The notes under the pieces are model-generated. The model did not search any database. It had not been told where the DNA came from and saw nothing but the letters and a program-made list of their open reading frames with translations. A program made the position numbers and the translations under genes. This document shows positions 29,879-38,463 of a stretch of 48,386 nucleotides of DNA, one piece after another; the first letter of the stretch is position 1; each line of letters opens with the position of its first letter. This DNA comes from Crocinitomicaceae bacterium (GTDB taxonomy: Bacteria > Bacteroidota > Bacteroidia > Flavobacteriales_D > Crocinitomicaceae). Location: NCBI GenBank assembly GCA_003247185.1, contig QKAV01000131.1, forward strand, positions 1 through 48,386. The letters run 5' to 3'.

Positions 29879-31787
29879 AAATTCGTTTTGTAGTACCGTC
29901 AGAATACAGGTGAATCTGAACGCCTTTTTCACTACCTGAAATCTTCTGTCCCAGCGTGTTGTAGATACCGATTAATTCGCCGGCGTGTTCCCTGTTATCC
30001 AGACTAACTATTTTAGAATATGTTACATACGCACCATCCAGATCGTATTGGGTTAATCTGTAATAGTTGATCGACATAGTCGGGTACATGTGACTAAGAC
30101 TGTATGAATTGAGATCAGTACTGTTTCCTGCAGCAGCAACAGAACCAATAGATTCCCAGGTCTTACCGTCATTGGATACTTCGATTTCAAAATGACTCGC
30201 ATTTCTTTCAGATGCTGTAGCCCAGTACAACTGATTGTAATCTGAGATCTCACCGTTAAAATCAATCAATTCTACAGGAAGTACAACAGGAGTAAGATTG
30301 CAGTTATCGTCGCCATAAGTTGTAGCCGCCCCTCCGGTTGAATTAAAGGTAGCAAATACTCCATCTGAGTTTGGATACTGCGTTCCATCTGTCGTATAAT
30401 CTACAGTCATGGTAGTACCAGTGGTTGCAGTGATAGACGTTTGGTAATAACGAATGTCATTTGGAGATGTTGTACTGTTAGCAAAGTTACCTCCAACTGT
30501 ATTCCAGTCAGAATCATTCGTAAATATGACATATATTGGACCAGAACCGCATAATCCTGACCAGTTCAAAGCTTCCGGGCAAATTCCGGTGTTAGCCAGC
30601 ATCCAGCTAGCTCCTGCAGGTACAGTTGTACCTGTTGCATCTACAAATAGTCCGGGACATCCTGCAGAGTCATTTAAGGTCACAATTGTACTGGCATTGT
30701 TAACGAGGACATCAGTATAGTTAGTTCCGGGAGAAGTTGAACCATACGAAAAGTTAAAATTTGAGGCTGTTACATTAAAGGAATAATCACCTGAATTACC
30801 GAAAACAATTTCGTTGAATCCTTCGTTACAAGTAGGGTTGCAACTATTTATCAGTACAGATGTCATATATGGGGGTTGGCATGTACCTGAAAGCGTTATA
30901 GTAATATCACTTCCGTTATCATTGCTTGTTGCAGCCGGATCTGTTGACCTGACACGGATTCTATATAGTGTCCCTGAAGGAGTTCCGGGAGGTATTGTGA
31001 ATGAAATTCCGGTAAGTGAATTTGATGTTGACGTTACGGTTCCTATTACTATAGGCGATGAGAATCCTCCGGAGGCATCAGACAGTTCTATAACATAGTT
31101 ATTCCCAATATTGAATGTCCCCGTTGAGGAAAAATCTATAGTTCCGTTAGCTCCTGTTGAACAGTTAATATTGTAGCTTAAACTACTTATTGCATTTATT
31201 GTGATTGTGTTACCTGATCCACAGGCACCGCAAGAGCTGGTATGAGCACCCAAATTCCCCCCCGCTATTCCTACTGATGTCCAGTTTGAAGAGGTAAAAC
31301 TTGGAAATCCCGGTGTGGATGTGTCTGTATTACCAGTACAATAGTTTAGGTTACGCGTAAAACCTCCATCTGCCGTTCCGGGAGATACTCCGCTCCATTC
31401 TGTTCCGGGGTCTTGTCCAATTGTACCAAAGAGATCCAGTAAGGTTGTACCATTGTATAATCCAACGGCATCATCTCCGTTGAAAGTCATGCTGCCCGAG
31501 GTTTGATTTGCACCACCTGCCTGTGTCGCAGAGGAATTACACACTACAAATACATCACATGAATTTATGGTTCCTGATAAATTTATTGTGGATCCTGCGG
31601 ATGCTGAGCCGTTAAAGTAAATTTTAATGTTGTATCCGGATAAATTGATAGCAGAGCTTGTTGTATTATAAATTTCAATGCATTTATCATTACTTGTCCC
31701 TTCCAGGTATTCGGATATAATTAGCTGACTAAAAGAGAAGTTAGCAAGTGTCAGAAAAGAAACCAATGTAAGTAAGTAAATCCTCAT
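29868..31787 (-). CDS. Secreted lamin-tail-domain protein with T9SS type A-like C-terminal sorting region
   Basis: Signal peptide; LIISEYLEGTSNDKCIEIYNTTSSAINLSGY (LTD-like); LPVELIDFNGE...YWATASERNASHFEIEVSNDGKTWESIG...YYRLTQYDLDG; end GIYNTLGQKISGSEKGVQIHLYSDGTTKRIFKN. Confidence 0.85.
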   Translation of the reverse strand: MRIYLLTLVSFLTLANFSFSQLIISEYLEGTSNDKCIEIYNTTSSAINLSGYNIKIYFNGSASAGSTINLSGTINSCDVFVVCNSSATQAGGANQTSGSMTFNGDDAVGLYNGTTLLDLFGTIGQDPGTEWSGVSPGTADGGFTRNLNYCTGNTDTSTPGFPSFTSSNWTSVGIAGGNLGAHTSSCGACGSGNTITINAISSLSYNINCSTGANGTIDFSSTGTFNIGNNYVIELSDASGGFSSPIVIGTVTSTSNSLTGISFTIPPGTPSGTLYRIRVRSTDPAATSNDNGSDITITLSGTCQPPYMTSVLINSCNPTCNEGFNEIVFGNSGDYSFNVTASNFNFSYGSTSPGTNYTDVLVNNASTIVTLNDSAGCPGLFVDATGTTVPAGASWMLANTGICPEALNWSGLCGSGPIYVIFTNDSDWNTVGGNFANSTTSPNDIRYYQTSITATTGTTMTVDYTTDGTQYPNSDGVFATFNSTGGAATTYGDDNCNLTPVVLPVELIDFNGEISDYNQLYWATASERNASHFEIEVSNDGKTWESIGSVAAAGNSTDLNSYSLSHMYPTMSINYYRLTQYDLDGAYVTYSKIVSLDNREHAGELIGIYNTLGQKISGSEKGVQIHLYSDGTTKRIFKN

Positions 31788-32024
31788 AATAGTCGGTCTT
31801 AAAGTCGAAATTATAATACAAATTACGGATAAACTTACCTGACGACCAAACTCAAAATACCTCTCAAATCAGGTAGTTAACAGTTAGAACATATAGGAGG
31901 GAGTGAAGTTTCTTTTTGGTAGAATACTAAAACGATTTAAAACCGATTTAGTGATTGTTCGTCTAAACAATGTCCTAAATTGGGAAATCAGGATTTCGTG
32001 GAAAACTTAATGAAATGATAACAA

Positions 32025-32052
32025 AAAACCCTGACCGACAGGTCAGGGTTTT
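32025..32052 (-). terminator. Terminator after OmpA/TPR lipoprotein
   Basis: Perfect 12-bp stem aaaaccctgacc/ggtcagggtttt with gaca loop; T run on minus strand. Confidence 0.88.
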
Positions 32053-32073
32053 CCTTGATTGATTTAGATAATC

Positions 32074-33774
32074 TTATTTCACAACCGCAGTGAATGAAGC
32101 ATCTTCAAAGTACTTCAAGAACTCACGATCTTTCATTGCTTTTGCTTTGTAAGCACCATCTTTAGCAATAGCTGATTTCAAGTTGTTTACAACTCCTGTC
32201 AAATCATTTTGGCGAGCTGCAGCAACTGCCATAAGGTAGTAACCTTGAGCAGATTGAGCATCAGCAGAACCACCGATAGTGTTTTTAACGTTAGCAGGTG
32301 AACCGTTCAACAATTCAGCAAGTGCTTTGTTGAATGTAGCTTCAGAACCGAAGTTAGAAACTGCATCAGCATACTTAGCATTTTGAATGTTGATGATTCC
32401 TTTGTTGTAAGAAACTTCTGAACCTGCACCATTTGCCTGGTTGAACAAGTCCATCGCTTTCTTACGATCTCCGTTTACTCCTGCAACAGCACCTAAGTTG
32501 TTTTTAGAGATCACGTTGTCTTTGATTCCGTTAGCTTTCTCGAATTGAGATTTAGCTTCAGAAACTTTATTCATCATGTAAAGAACTGCACCTACGTTGT
32601 TTGCAGGACGGTAATCCTCTGGGTAACGAGACTCAGCAATTTTGTATACACGAAGTTTTTCGTTCAAATCATCATAAAGAGTTGCAGTGAATAACAATTC
32701 TTCAAGATTCAATGTATCTGAATTAGATACAGAGTTAGCCATCAATTCTTCATCAGAGAATCCTGTTTTGTCATAAACTACAACGATCTCAGCACGACGA
32801 AGAATAGGGAAGATGTTTTTATCAAGGTAAGTAAAAGTTTTACCCATGTTTCTCATTTCTGTCTCACGTTGAGCAGGATCAGAGATTGTTTCAAGAACAC
32901 GCAATACAAGGTTCTTGTCATCTTCGTTCATTTTAGTGTCAGCAGAAAGCTCACGTTTGAACCCAACGTAATCCTCACCTGATCCTTTCAGGTTGTAGAT
33001 TTCACCTTGAGCTTTTTCATTCTTAGCTTTTTTAGCTACACCAATTGTAGCTTCTTTACCTGTATTGGCACGGTCGTTAGATAAAGTGTTGTTTTTATCT
33101 TCCTCCCCTTCAGGTGAAGCAAATCCTGTGATGTTGATTCCTTTAACATCAATTTTAGGATTGTTTTGAGCATCCATAAGGAATGCTTCCAACGCTTTGA
33201 TATCATCTTCTTTCAATTCAGAAGGTTTAACAACAGAACGTCCTTTATCATAATTGATTTGCGCCATGAAAGTTTCTTCAGTAACACGACGGAACTCATC
33301 CTTCGCGATTACAACGCGGAAATCTTTGTTTACTAAGTACGGAGTGATAATAGTTGCATCAGCAATTTTAGTTTGCTCGATTTCACCTTTTTCTTTTTCT
33401 CCTTTGTATATTTTTCCAGTTACAACCAAATCAGTTGCTTCCATAGAAGGTTTGTAGGCTACAACATCTGTGTATGAAATTTTACCTCCGGCTTTGTATT
33501 GGATAACATCTCCGTTACCTGTAGCTTTCTCACCTTGGATACGAACCATTTTCAATGGCGTGTCTCCTAACATTGGAGTGATTTCTGCTGCAGCTTTTTT
33601 AGCAATACCTTTTTCCGGTAAAGTAATATCAACAGTAACTCTTACTGAATCGTTGTGCATCTCCAATGGATTAGGAGTCACATCATACTGTACGTCTTTT
33701 AACAAGTCACATCCTGTAGCGAATGCACCAGCAACTGCCAAAAGAGCCAAAACTTTAACATTTTGCTTTCTCAT
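32074..33774 (-). CDS. Lipoprotein with OmpA-like segment and C-terminal TPRs
   Basis: Lipobox FATGC; ITGFASPEGEEDKNNTLSNDRA; TPR-like C-terminal half. Confidence 0.8.
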   Translation of the reverse strand: MRKQNVKVLALLAVAGAFATGCDLLKDVQYDVTPNPLEMHNDSVRVTVDITLPEKGIAKKAAAEITPMLGDTPLKMVRIQGEKATGNGDVIQYKAGGKISYTDVVAYKPSMEATDLVVTGKIYKGEKEKGEIEQTKIADATIITPYLVNKDFRVVIAKDEFRRVTEETFMAQINYDKGRSVVKPSELKEDDIKALEAFLMDAQNNPKIDVKGINITGFASPEGEEDKNNTLSNDRANTGKEATIGVAKKAKNEKAQGEIYNLKGSGEDYVGFKRELSADTKMNEDDKNLVLRVLETISDPAQRETEMRNMGKTFTYLDKNIFPILRRAEIVVVYDKTGFSDEELMANSVSNSDTLNLEELLFTATLYDDLNEKLRVYKIAESRYPEDYRPANNVGAVLYMMNKVSEAKSQFEKANGIKDNVISKNNLGAVAGVNGDRKKAMDLFNQANGAGSEVSYNKGIINIQNAKYADAVSNFGSEATFNKALAELLNGSPANVKNTIGGSADAQSAQGYYLMAVAAARQNDLTGVVNNLKSAIAKDGAYKAKAMKDREFLKYFEDASFTAVVK

Positions 33775-33875
33775 AGTTAGTCTAAATAAGTTCTAAATCA
33801 AATTACCTTGCAAGTATAAGCATAATTTTTATAATGCAATATATAGCTCGAATTAGTCGTTTTTTTTATTGAAAA

Positions 33876-34352
33876 TCAGATGTTTTCCTGCGTGGTCAAA
33901 TAGTAAAGTAACTTCGTGATTGACAGGCCGGTTAAAGGGTCTGTGAAATTCGGAGCAATTTCATTTAGCGGCTCAAGAACAAATCTGCGTTCTCTGAATC
34001 TGGGGTGAGGTATAGTTAATTCAGTACTTTGATACAAAAGTTGACCATACAGTATAATGTCAATATCCAAAGTTCTGGATTCATAAGTTCCGGCAGATTT
34101 TTTTTCTCTTCCCAACTCCGATTCAATGGTTCTTGTAGCAGCAAGTAGCTCCAGCGGAGAAAGTTGCGTCTCAATTAATATAGCCGTATTCAGAAAGAGG
34201 TTTTCAGAATAAAAACCAACAGGCAGAGTCTCGTAAAGGTTTGATTCGCTTACGATTCGACCGCATGAGTCTTCTATTTTATCGTATGCTTGCCGGATGA
34301 TCGATTCACGATTGCCTAAATTACTTCCGAGAGCCAATGCGACTACTTCCAT
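33876..34352 (-). CDS. folK: 2-amino-4-hydroxy-6-hydroxymethyldihydropteridine diphosphokinase
   Basis: ALGSNLGNRESIIRQAYDKI, SRTLDIDIILYG, IPHPRFRERRFVLEPLNEIAP. Confidence 0.95.
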   Translation of the reverse strand: MEVVALALGSNLGNRESIIRQAYDKIEDSCGRIVSESNLYETLPVGFYSENLFLNTAILIETQLSPLELLAATRTIESELGREKKSAGTYESRTLDIDIILYGQLLYQSTELTIPHPRFRERRFVLEPLNEIAPNFTDPLTGLSITKLLYYLTTQENI

Positions 34353-34924
34353 TCGAAGGTTTTGATGAGTTGATCTAGGTCCTGATTAAAACGATCAAGA
34401 GTAGGTTTCAAAGAATCGTAGTTCGGGGTGCAATTAAAAAGTACTTCTGCAAACAGAAAACGATCAGTGCTGTCCGTGATATAGAACTGAAAAGGTGTTG
34501 CCACATCTCCCTGCAATTCGAATTTGGTTCCGAAAACTCTTCTTTCGGGATGTTTGAACTGCTCGTCTCCGATAAAAGAGGCTTTTAATTTGTGGTTTCC
34601 AACCTCGTCATTGGCGTTATTGATGTAAAATGAAAGCGGCTTTTCAATATCCCAGTAATAGAGAAAAATAGTGCCGTTAAGCGGACCAAGATCAATCACT
34701 CTGTTGCAATTCCCTTCCGTGATTTTTGAAGAATCAAGTTTGAACATGTCCGGAAGATCGAATCTGAAACCGCATGGATCGTCATACGAGATGTATTTTG
34801 ATGAAGGAACTTCTATTCGAAGATAGGTTGGCGGTTTGGGAACAGGCAGTTCTTCCTTGCACGAAGTGAAAAGCGTCAGCCCCGCGAAGATTAAAAAGTA
34901 AATTATTTTATTCGGCATTTTCAT
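34343..34924 (-). CDS. gldD: Gliding motility lipoprotein GldD
   Basis: Lipobox LFTSC; PKPPTYLRIEVPSSKYISYDDPCGFRFDLPDM; adjacent to gldE. Confidence 0.9.
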   Translation of the reverse strand: MKMPNKIIYFLIFAGLTLFTSCKEELPVPKPPTYLRIEVPSSKYISYDDPCGFRFDLPDMFKLDSSKITEGNCNRVIDLGPLNGTIFLYYWDIEKPLSFYINNANDEVGNHKLKASFIGDEQFKHPERRVFGTKFELQGDVATPFQFYITDSTDRFLFAEVLFNCTPNYDSLKPTLDRFNQDLDQLIKTFEWK

Positions 34925-36260
34925 TCTCTTGTTCGAGTTTGATCAGTTTGATCATTTTTACTCTCTTTTTGTCACTGGACTCCACAATCATTTTGAATCC
35001 TTCCAGTTCTACAAACTCATTGTTTCTGGGGATTTTACCAGCGATTTCAATAACCAATCCACCCAGTGTTTCGGCGGCTTTATTTTCGGTTGACATTGAT
35101 TTTTCATCCGCACCGATAACCTTAGCCACGTCTACTATAGCGGTTTTCCCTTCAAAAAGGTACGTGTTATCGTCTATTTTAGTGTAAACCAACTCGTCTT
35201 CGTCAAATTCATCAGTAATATCACCTACGATTTCCTCCAGTACATCTTCCAGAGTGACAATACCATTTGTTCCTCCGTATTCATCAACAACAACGGCCAT
35301 GTGAACTTTCTTTTCCTGGAAATCTTTCAGGAGATCATCAATTTTTCGTTTTTCAGTGACAAAAAACGGTTGTCTTACCAGGTTGATCCAGTCTTTAAAA
35401 TCTTCTCTTCCTATGTAAGGCAATAAATCCTTTATGAAAAGAATACCGATTACCTTATCGAAAGAATCCTCATAAACTGGTATGCGCGAGTGACCGCAAT
35501 CCAGAATGATATCAAGCAGCTCTTTGAAAGAGGTGTTTTTTTCAATCGCGTAGACGTCCATTCGGGGTCTCATAATTTGTCTGACCTGAGTGTTTCCGAA
35601 TTTTACAATTCCTTCCAGTATTTTGTGTTCCTCTTCATTGATGTCTTCTTTTCGCGTCAATGCAATAGCTTGTTCAAGTTCGTCAGATGTCAGATTCACT
35701 TTTCCGTTTCCGCTGATGCGATGAATGAAACTCGACCCTCCTACCAAAAGAAACCGAATCCATGAAATGGGTGGAACCTTGTTCAATCCGTTAAGGAAAA
35801 GTGACATCTGTTTGGAAAAACCTACAGCGTTGTTTGTAGCATATATTTTTGGGATCACTTCTCCCACAAGTAAAAGCACAAGGGTGATTAGTACAACTTC
35901 GATAAAGAAATGTGTGCCCGGAGAAATGTTTACTCCCGATAGCATACTCTGTAGCAGGGAGCTGGAAAGAATAACAATACCAACGTTTACAAAGTTGTTT
36001 GTAATCAATATCGTAGCCAGTAAGTCTCTGGGTTTTTCCAGTAGCTTTAAGACTGTTCTGGATTTTTTTTCTTCGTCTTTACCCAGATCTTCCTTGTTGG
36101 AAGGAGAAAGAGAGAAAAATGCCGCTTCCGATCCTGAAACAGCTGCTGACAATAAAAGTAGTATGATCAGGGTAATAAGCGAGAAAATATCTCCTGAGCT
36201 TCCAAAACCTGCTGTGATCGCCTCCTGAAGAGGCATGGTACTATAGGGGTCTGCGTCCAT
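34908..36260 (-). CDS. gldE: GldE, CNNM/CBS-domain (CorC/HlyC-like) membrane protein
   Basis: DUF21 TM region, CBS domains (RQIMRPRMDVYAIEK..., DEYGGTNGIVTLEDVLEEIVGDI); gldE-gldD neighbourhood. Confidence 0.9.
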   Translation of the reverse strand: MDADPYSTMPLQEAITAGFGSSGDIFSLITLIILLLLSAAVSGSEAAFFSLSPSNKEDLGKDEEKKSRTVLKLLEKPRDLLATILITNNFVNVGIVILSSSLLQSMLSGVNISPGTHFFIEVVLITLVLLLVGEVIPKIYATNNAVGFSKQMSLFLNGLNKVPPISWIRFLLVGGSSFIHRISGNGKVNLTSDELEQAIALTRKEDINEEEHKILEGIVKFGNTQVRQIMRPRMDVYAIEKNTSFKELLDIILDCGHSRIPVYEDSFDKVIGILFIKDLLPYIGREDFKDWINLVRQPFFVTEKRKIDDLLKDFQEKKVHMAVVVDEYGGTNGIVTLEDVLEEIVGDITDEFDEDELVYTKIDDNTYLFEGKTAIVDVAKVIGADEKSMSTENKAAETLGGLVIEIAGKIPRNNEFVELEGFKMIVESSDKKRVKMIKLIKLEQENENAE

Positions 36261-36273
36261 TTATTTGTTTGGT

Positions 36274-36735
36274 TTAGAATGGTAGGTCATCCTCCTGGTT
36301 TTGGCTATTATCTCTTTGGATAATGTCGTCTATTTTACCCGGTGAAGGCGGTGTTCCCTCGTTTGAATAAGGGGCTTGTCTTCCGGTGGAACCCGTCTCA
36401 TTTTTTGGTGTAAGAATGGTGAGATCATCCGCTACAACCTCAGTTGCATAGCGCGTGTTTCCATCTTTGTCCTGCCATGATCTTTTTTTCAATTTTCCCT
36501 CAACGTAAATCTTCATCCCTTTTTTGAGATATTTTTCCGCCACTTCAGCCAGACCTCTCCATACCACCACATCATGCCAGTCTGTATTTTCGGTTCTGTT
36601 TCCGTTTTTATCCGTGTAGGTTTCGGATGTTGCTATTGGAAAATTGGCAACAACAGCACCGTTTTCAAGGTATCTTACTTCCGGGTCTTTTCCCAGATTA
36701 CCGATTAATATGACTTTGTTTACGCTTCCTGCCAT
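36274..36735 (-). CDS. ssb: Single-stranded DNA-binding protein
   Basis: [34 protein letters not shown]...; acidic tip DDLPF. Confidence 0.96.
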   Translation of the reverse strand: MAGSVNKVILIGNLGKDPEVRYLENGAVVANFPIATSETYTDKNGNRTENTDWHDVVVWRGLAEVAEKYLKKGMKIYVEGKLKKRSWQDKDGNTRYATEVVADDLTILTPKNETGSTGRQAPYSNEGTPPSPGKIDDIIQRDNSQNQEDDLPF

Positions 36736-36767
36736 GGGTCAAATTTAGTGAAATGTACAAATATTAT

Positions 36768-37772
36768 TTAAATCATTTCTTCTAAATATCTGTCAATTAA
36801 TCTGGGAACGGGTACATCATTCAGGTCTTTTCTGGAGAGTACCTTCCAGTCTTCTTTTATATCAACAGGCTGATGATGAAATGAATAAAAGCGGACAAAT
36901 AGTTTCTGGTGGCTTAAAACATGTTTGTATAGTCGCGATATCTGATCAGCCCCTAACAGTTCATGTGGTGTTTCTTCCGAACTGCTTTCAATCAGGGGGA
37001 ATTCGTACATATTTTTCCAGATATCATTTTCTGTTCTTTGTTTCAGAATGAGTTGATCCTTCCAGGTGTATACCAGATAATGAAAATACCGGTTTCTTGT
37101 TTTAGTCGTTTTTTGTTTAACAGGTCGCTCACTTTGATTTTTTAACCGGACACTTTCGCAAAGGTGATTTAGAGGGCATTTTTCGCAAACAGGTGCCTTG
37201 GGAGTGCATATCAGTGCGCCCAATTCCATGATCGCCTGATTGTGCTCTGCCGGATGTTCTGCGGAAATTAATTCGTTTGCCAGATCCTGAAATTCTTTTT
37301 TCCCGATGGTTGAATCGACCGGAGTTTCGATGTTAAAAACCCGGCTTAAAACCCGGTAGACATTTCCGTCCACCACAGCCTTTTTTTCGTCGAATGCAAA
37401 GGAGGAAATCGCTGCGGCAGAGTAGGGGCCAATCCCTTTTAATTTTATCAGATCCTGAAAATTATCAGGAAACTTTCCTTTTAGAGTTTGGTGAATATGC
37501 TGAGCTGTTCCGTGAAGGTTTCTGGCTCTGCTGTAATATCCCAGGCCTTGCCAATCGTTAAGAATTTGTTCTTCGGTAGCATTAGCAAGGTCACTCACCG
37601 TTGGATAGTTGGTGATAAATTTAGTGTAGTAATTTAAGCCCTGATCCACGCGCGTTTGCTGAAGGATAACCTCAGATAACCATATGAAATAAGGGTTGTT
37701 TGTGTTTCTCCACGGAAGGTTTCTTCCATTTTGTCTATACCAAACACGTATTGATAGAGAAAAATCAGCCAT
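36768..37772 (-). CDS. mutY: A/G-specific adenine glycosylase
   Basis: VILQQTRVDQGLNYY, LKGIGPYSAAAISSFAF, CTPKAPVCEKCPLNHLCE; ATG at 37772 (MADFSLSIRVWYRQNGRNLPWRN) preferred over TTG 37790. Confidence 0.94.
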   Translation of the reverse strand: MADFSLSIRVWYRQNGRNLPWRNTNNPYFIWLSEVILQQTRVDQGLNYYTKFITNYPTVSDLANATEEQILNDWQGLGYYSRARNLHGTAQHIHQTLKGKFPDNFQDLIKLKGIGPYSAAAISSFAFDEKKAVVDGNVYRVLSRVFNIETPVDSTIGKKEFQDLANELISAEHPAEHNQAIMELGALICTPKAPVCEKCPLNHLCESVRLKNQSERPVKQKTTKTRNRYFHYLVYTWKDQLILKQRTENDIWKNMYEFPLIESSSEETPHELLGADQISRLYKHVLSHQKLFVRFYSFHHQPVDIKEDWKVLSRKDLNDVPVPRLIDRYLEEMI

Positions 37773-37796
37773 TGAGGGAAAATCGTTCAAAAAATT

Positions 37797-37838
37797 GGTT
37801 CAAAGTTAGTCCTAAAAGGAATTTGAACCTTACTTTTG
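37797..37838. promoter_or_regulatory. Divergent mutY/hup promoter region with nested dyad
   Basis: IR GGTTCAAA-N17-TTTGAACC with inner TCCT-aaa-AGGA; perfect TAnnTTTG boxes on both strands (minus CAAAGTTA 37801-37808; plus TACTTTTG 37831-37838). Confidence 0.65.
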
Positions 37839-37875
37839 CGCCCAACTTTTTGGATAACATTAAAACAAACAAGAT

Positions 37876-38166
37876 ATGACAAAGGCTGATATCGTAGCGA
37901 GTATTGCAGATGAAACTGGATTGGAACGTAACGAAGTATTGAAAACAGTTGAATCATTTATGGCATCGGTAAAGGATTCACTTTCGAAGGGAGAGAATGT
38001 TTACCTGCGTGGATTCGGAAGCTTTATCGTGAAAGAGCGTGCAGAGAAAACAGGTAGAAATATTTCGAAAAATACTTCTATTATAATTCCGGCGCACAAT
38101 GTGCCAGCATTTAAGCCTTCTAAAACTTTCGTAGAGGAAGTAAAGAGCAGCGTAAAAGTTGACTAA
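37876..38166 (+). CDS. HU/IHF-family DNA-binding protein
   Basis: MTKADIVASIADETGLERNEVLKTVESFMASVKDSLSKGENVYLRGFGSFIVKERAEKTGRN. Confidence 0.95.
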   Translation: MTKADIVASIADETGLERNEVLKTVESFMASVKDSLSKGENVYLRGFGSFIVKERAEKTGRNISKNTSIIIPAHNVPAFKPSKTFVEEVKSSVKVD

Positions 38167-38213
38167 AACTAAAAACATTTTAACCGGAAAATGTTAATTC
38201 CAGATGTTTTTAT

Positions 38214-38221
38214 TATCTTTG
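38214..38221 (+). promoter_or_regulatory. Putative -7 box TATCTTTG abutting the terminator hairpin
   Basis: Perfect TAnnTTTG match immediately before the hairpin at 38222; -33 element weak. Confidence 0.5.
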
Positions 38222-38254
38222 CACTCCCGTCGAAAAATCGGGAGTGTTTTTTTT
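38222..38254 (+). terminator. Terminator hairpin downstream of HU gene
   Basis: cactcccg-N9-cgggagtg followed by T8. Confidence 0.85.
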
Positions 38255-38294
38255 AGTACTTGAAAGATAAGTTTAACACCAAATAGATAAGATT

Positions 38295-38387
38295 ATGCCA
38301 AGCGGTAAAAAAAGAAAGAGACATAAGATGGCTACGCACAAGCGTAAGAAAAGACTAAGAAAAAACCGTCATAAGAAGAAAAAATAA
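38295..38387 (+). CDS. 30-aa highly basic AURKAIP1/COX24 (mS38-like) domain protein, probable ribosome-associated
   Basis: Not in the supplied ORF track. Translation MPSGKKRKRHKMATHKRKKRLRKNRHKKKK with 21/30 basic residues; COX24_C-like composition; isolated between two terminators upstream of rng. Confidence 0.85.
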   Translation: MPSGKKRKRHKMATHKRKKRLRKNRHKKKK

Positions 38388-38408
38388 TTTCTTCTGAAAG
38401 TTATTAGT

Positions 38409-38441
38409 GCAGCAGACTTCCATAGTGATTCTGCTGCTTTT
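38409..38441 (+). terminator. Terminator after the small basic protein gene
   Basis: gcagcaga-N13-tctgctgc followed by TTTT. Confidence 0.75.
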
Positions 38442-38463
38442 GTATTATCAAAATTAGGCTTTC

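Noticed and set aside
35490-36228. Plus-strand ORFs antisense to gldE (91 and 167 aa)
   Set aside because: gldE on the minus strand has clear CBS/DUF21 sequence; antisense frames lack protein-like features.
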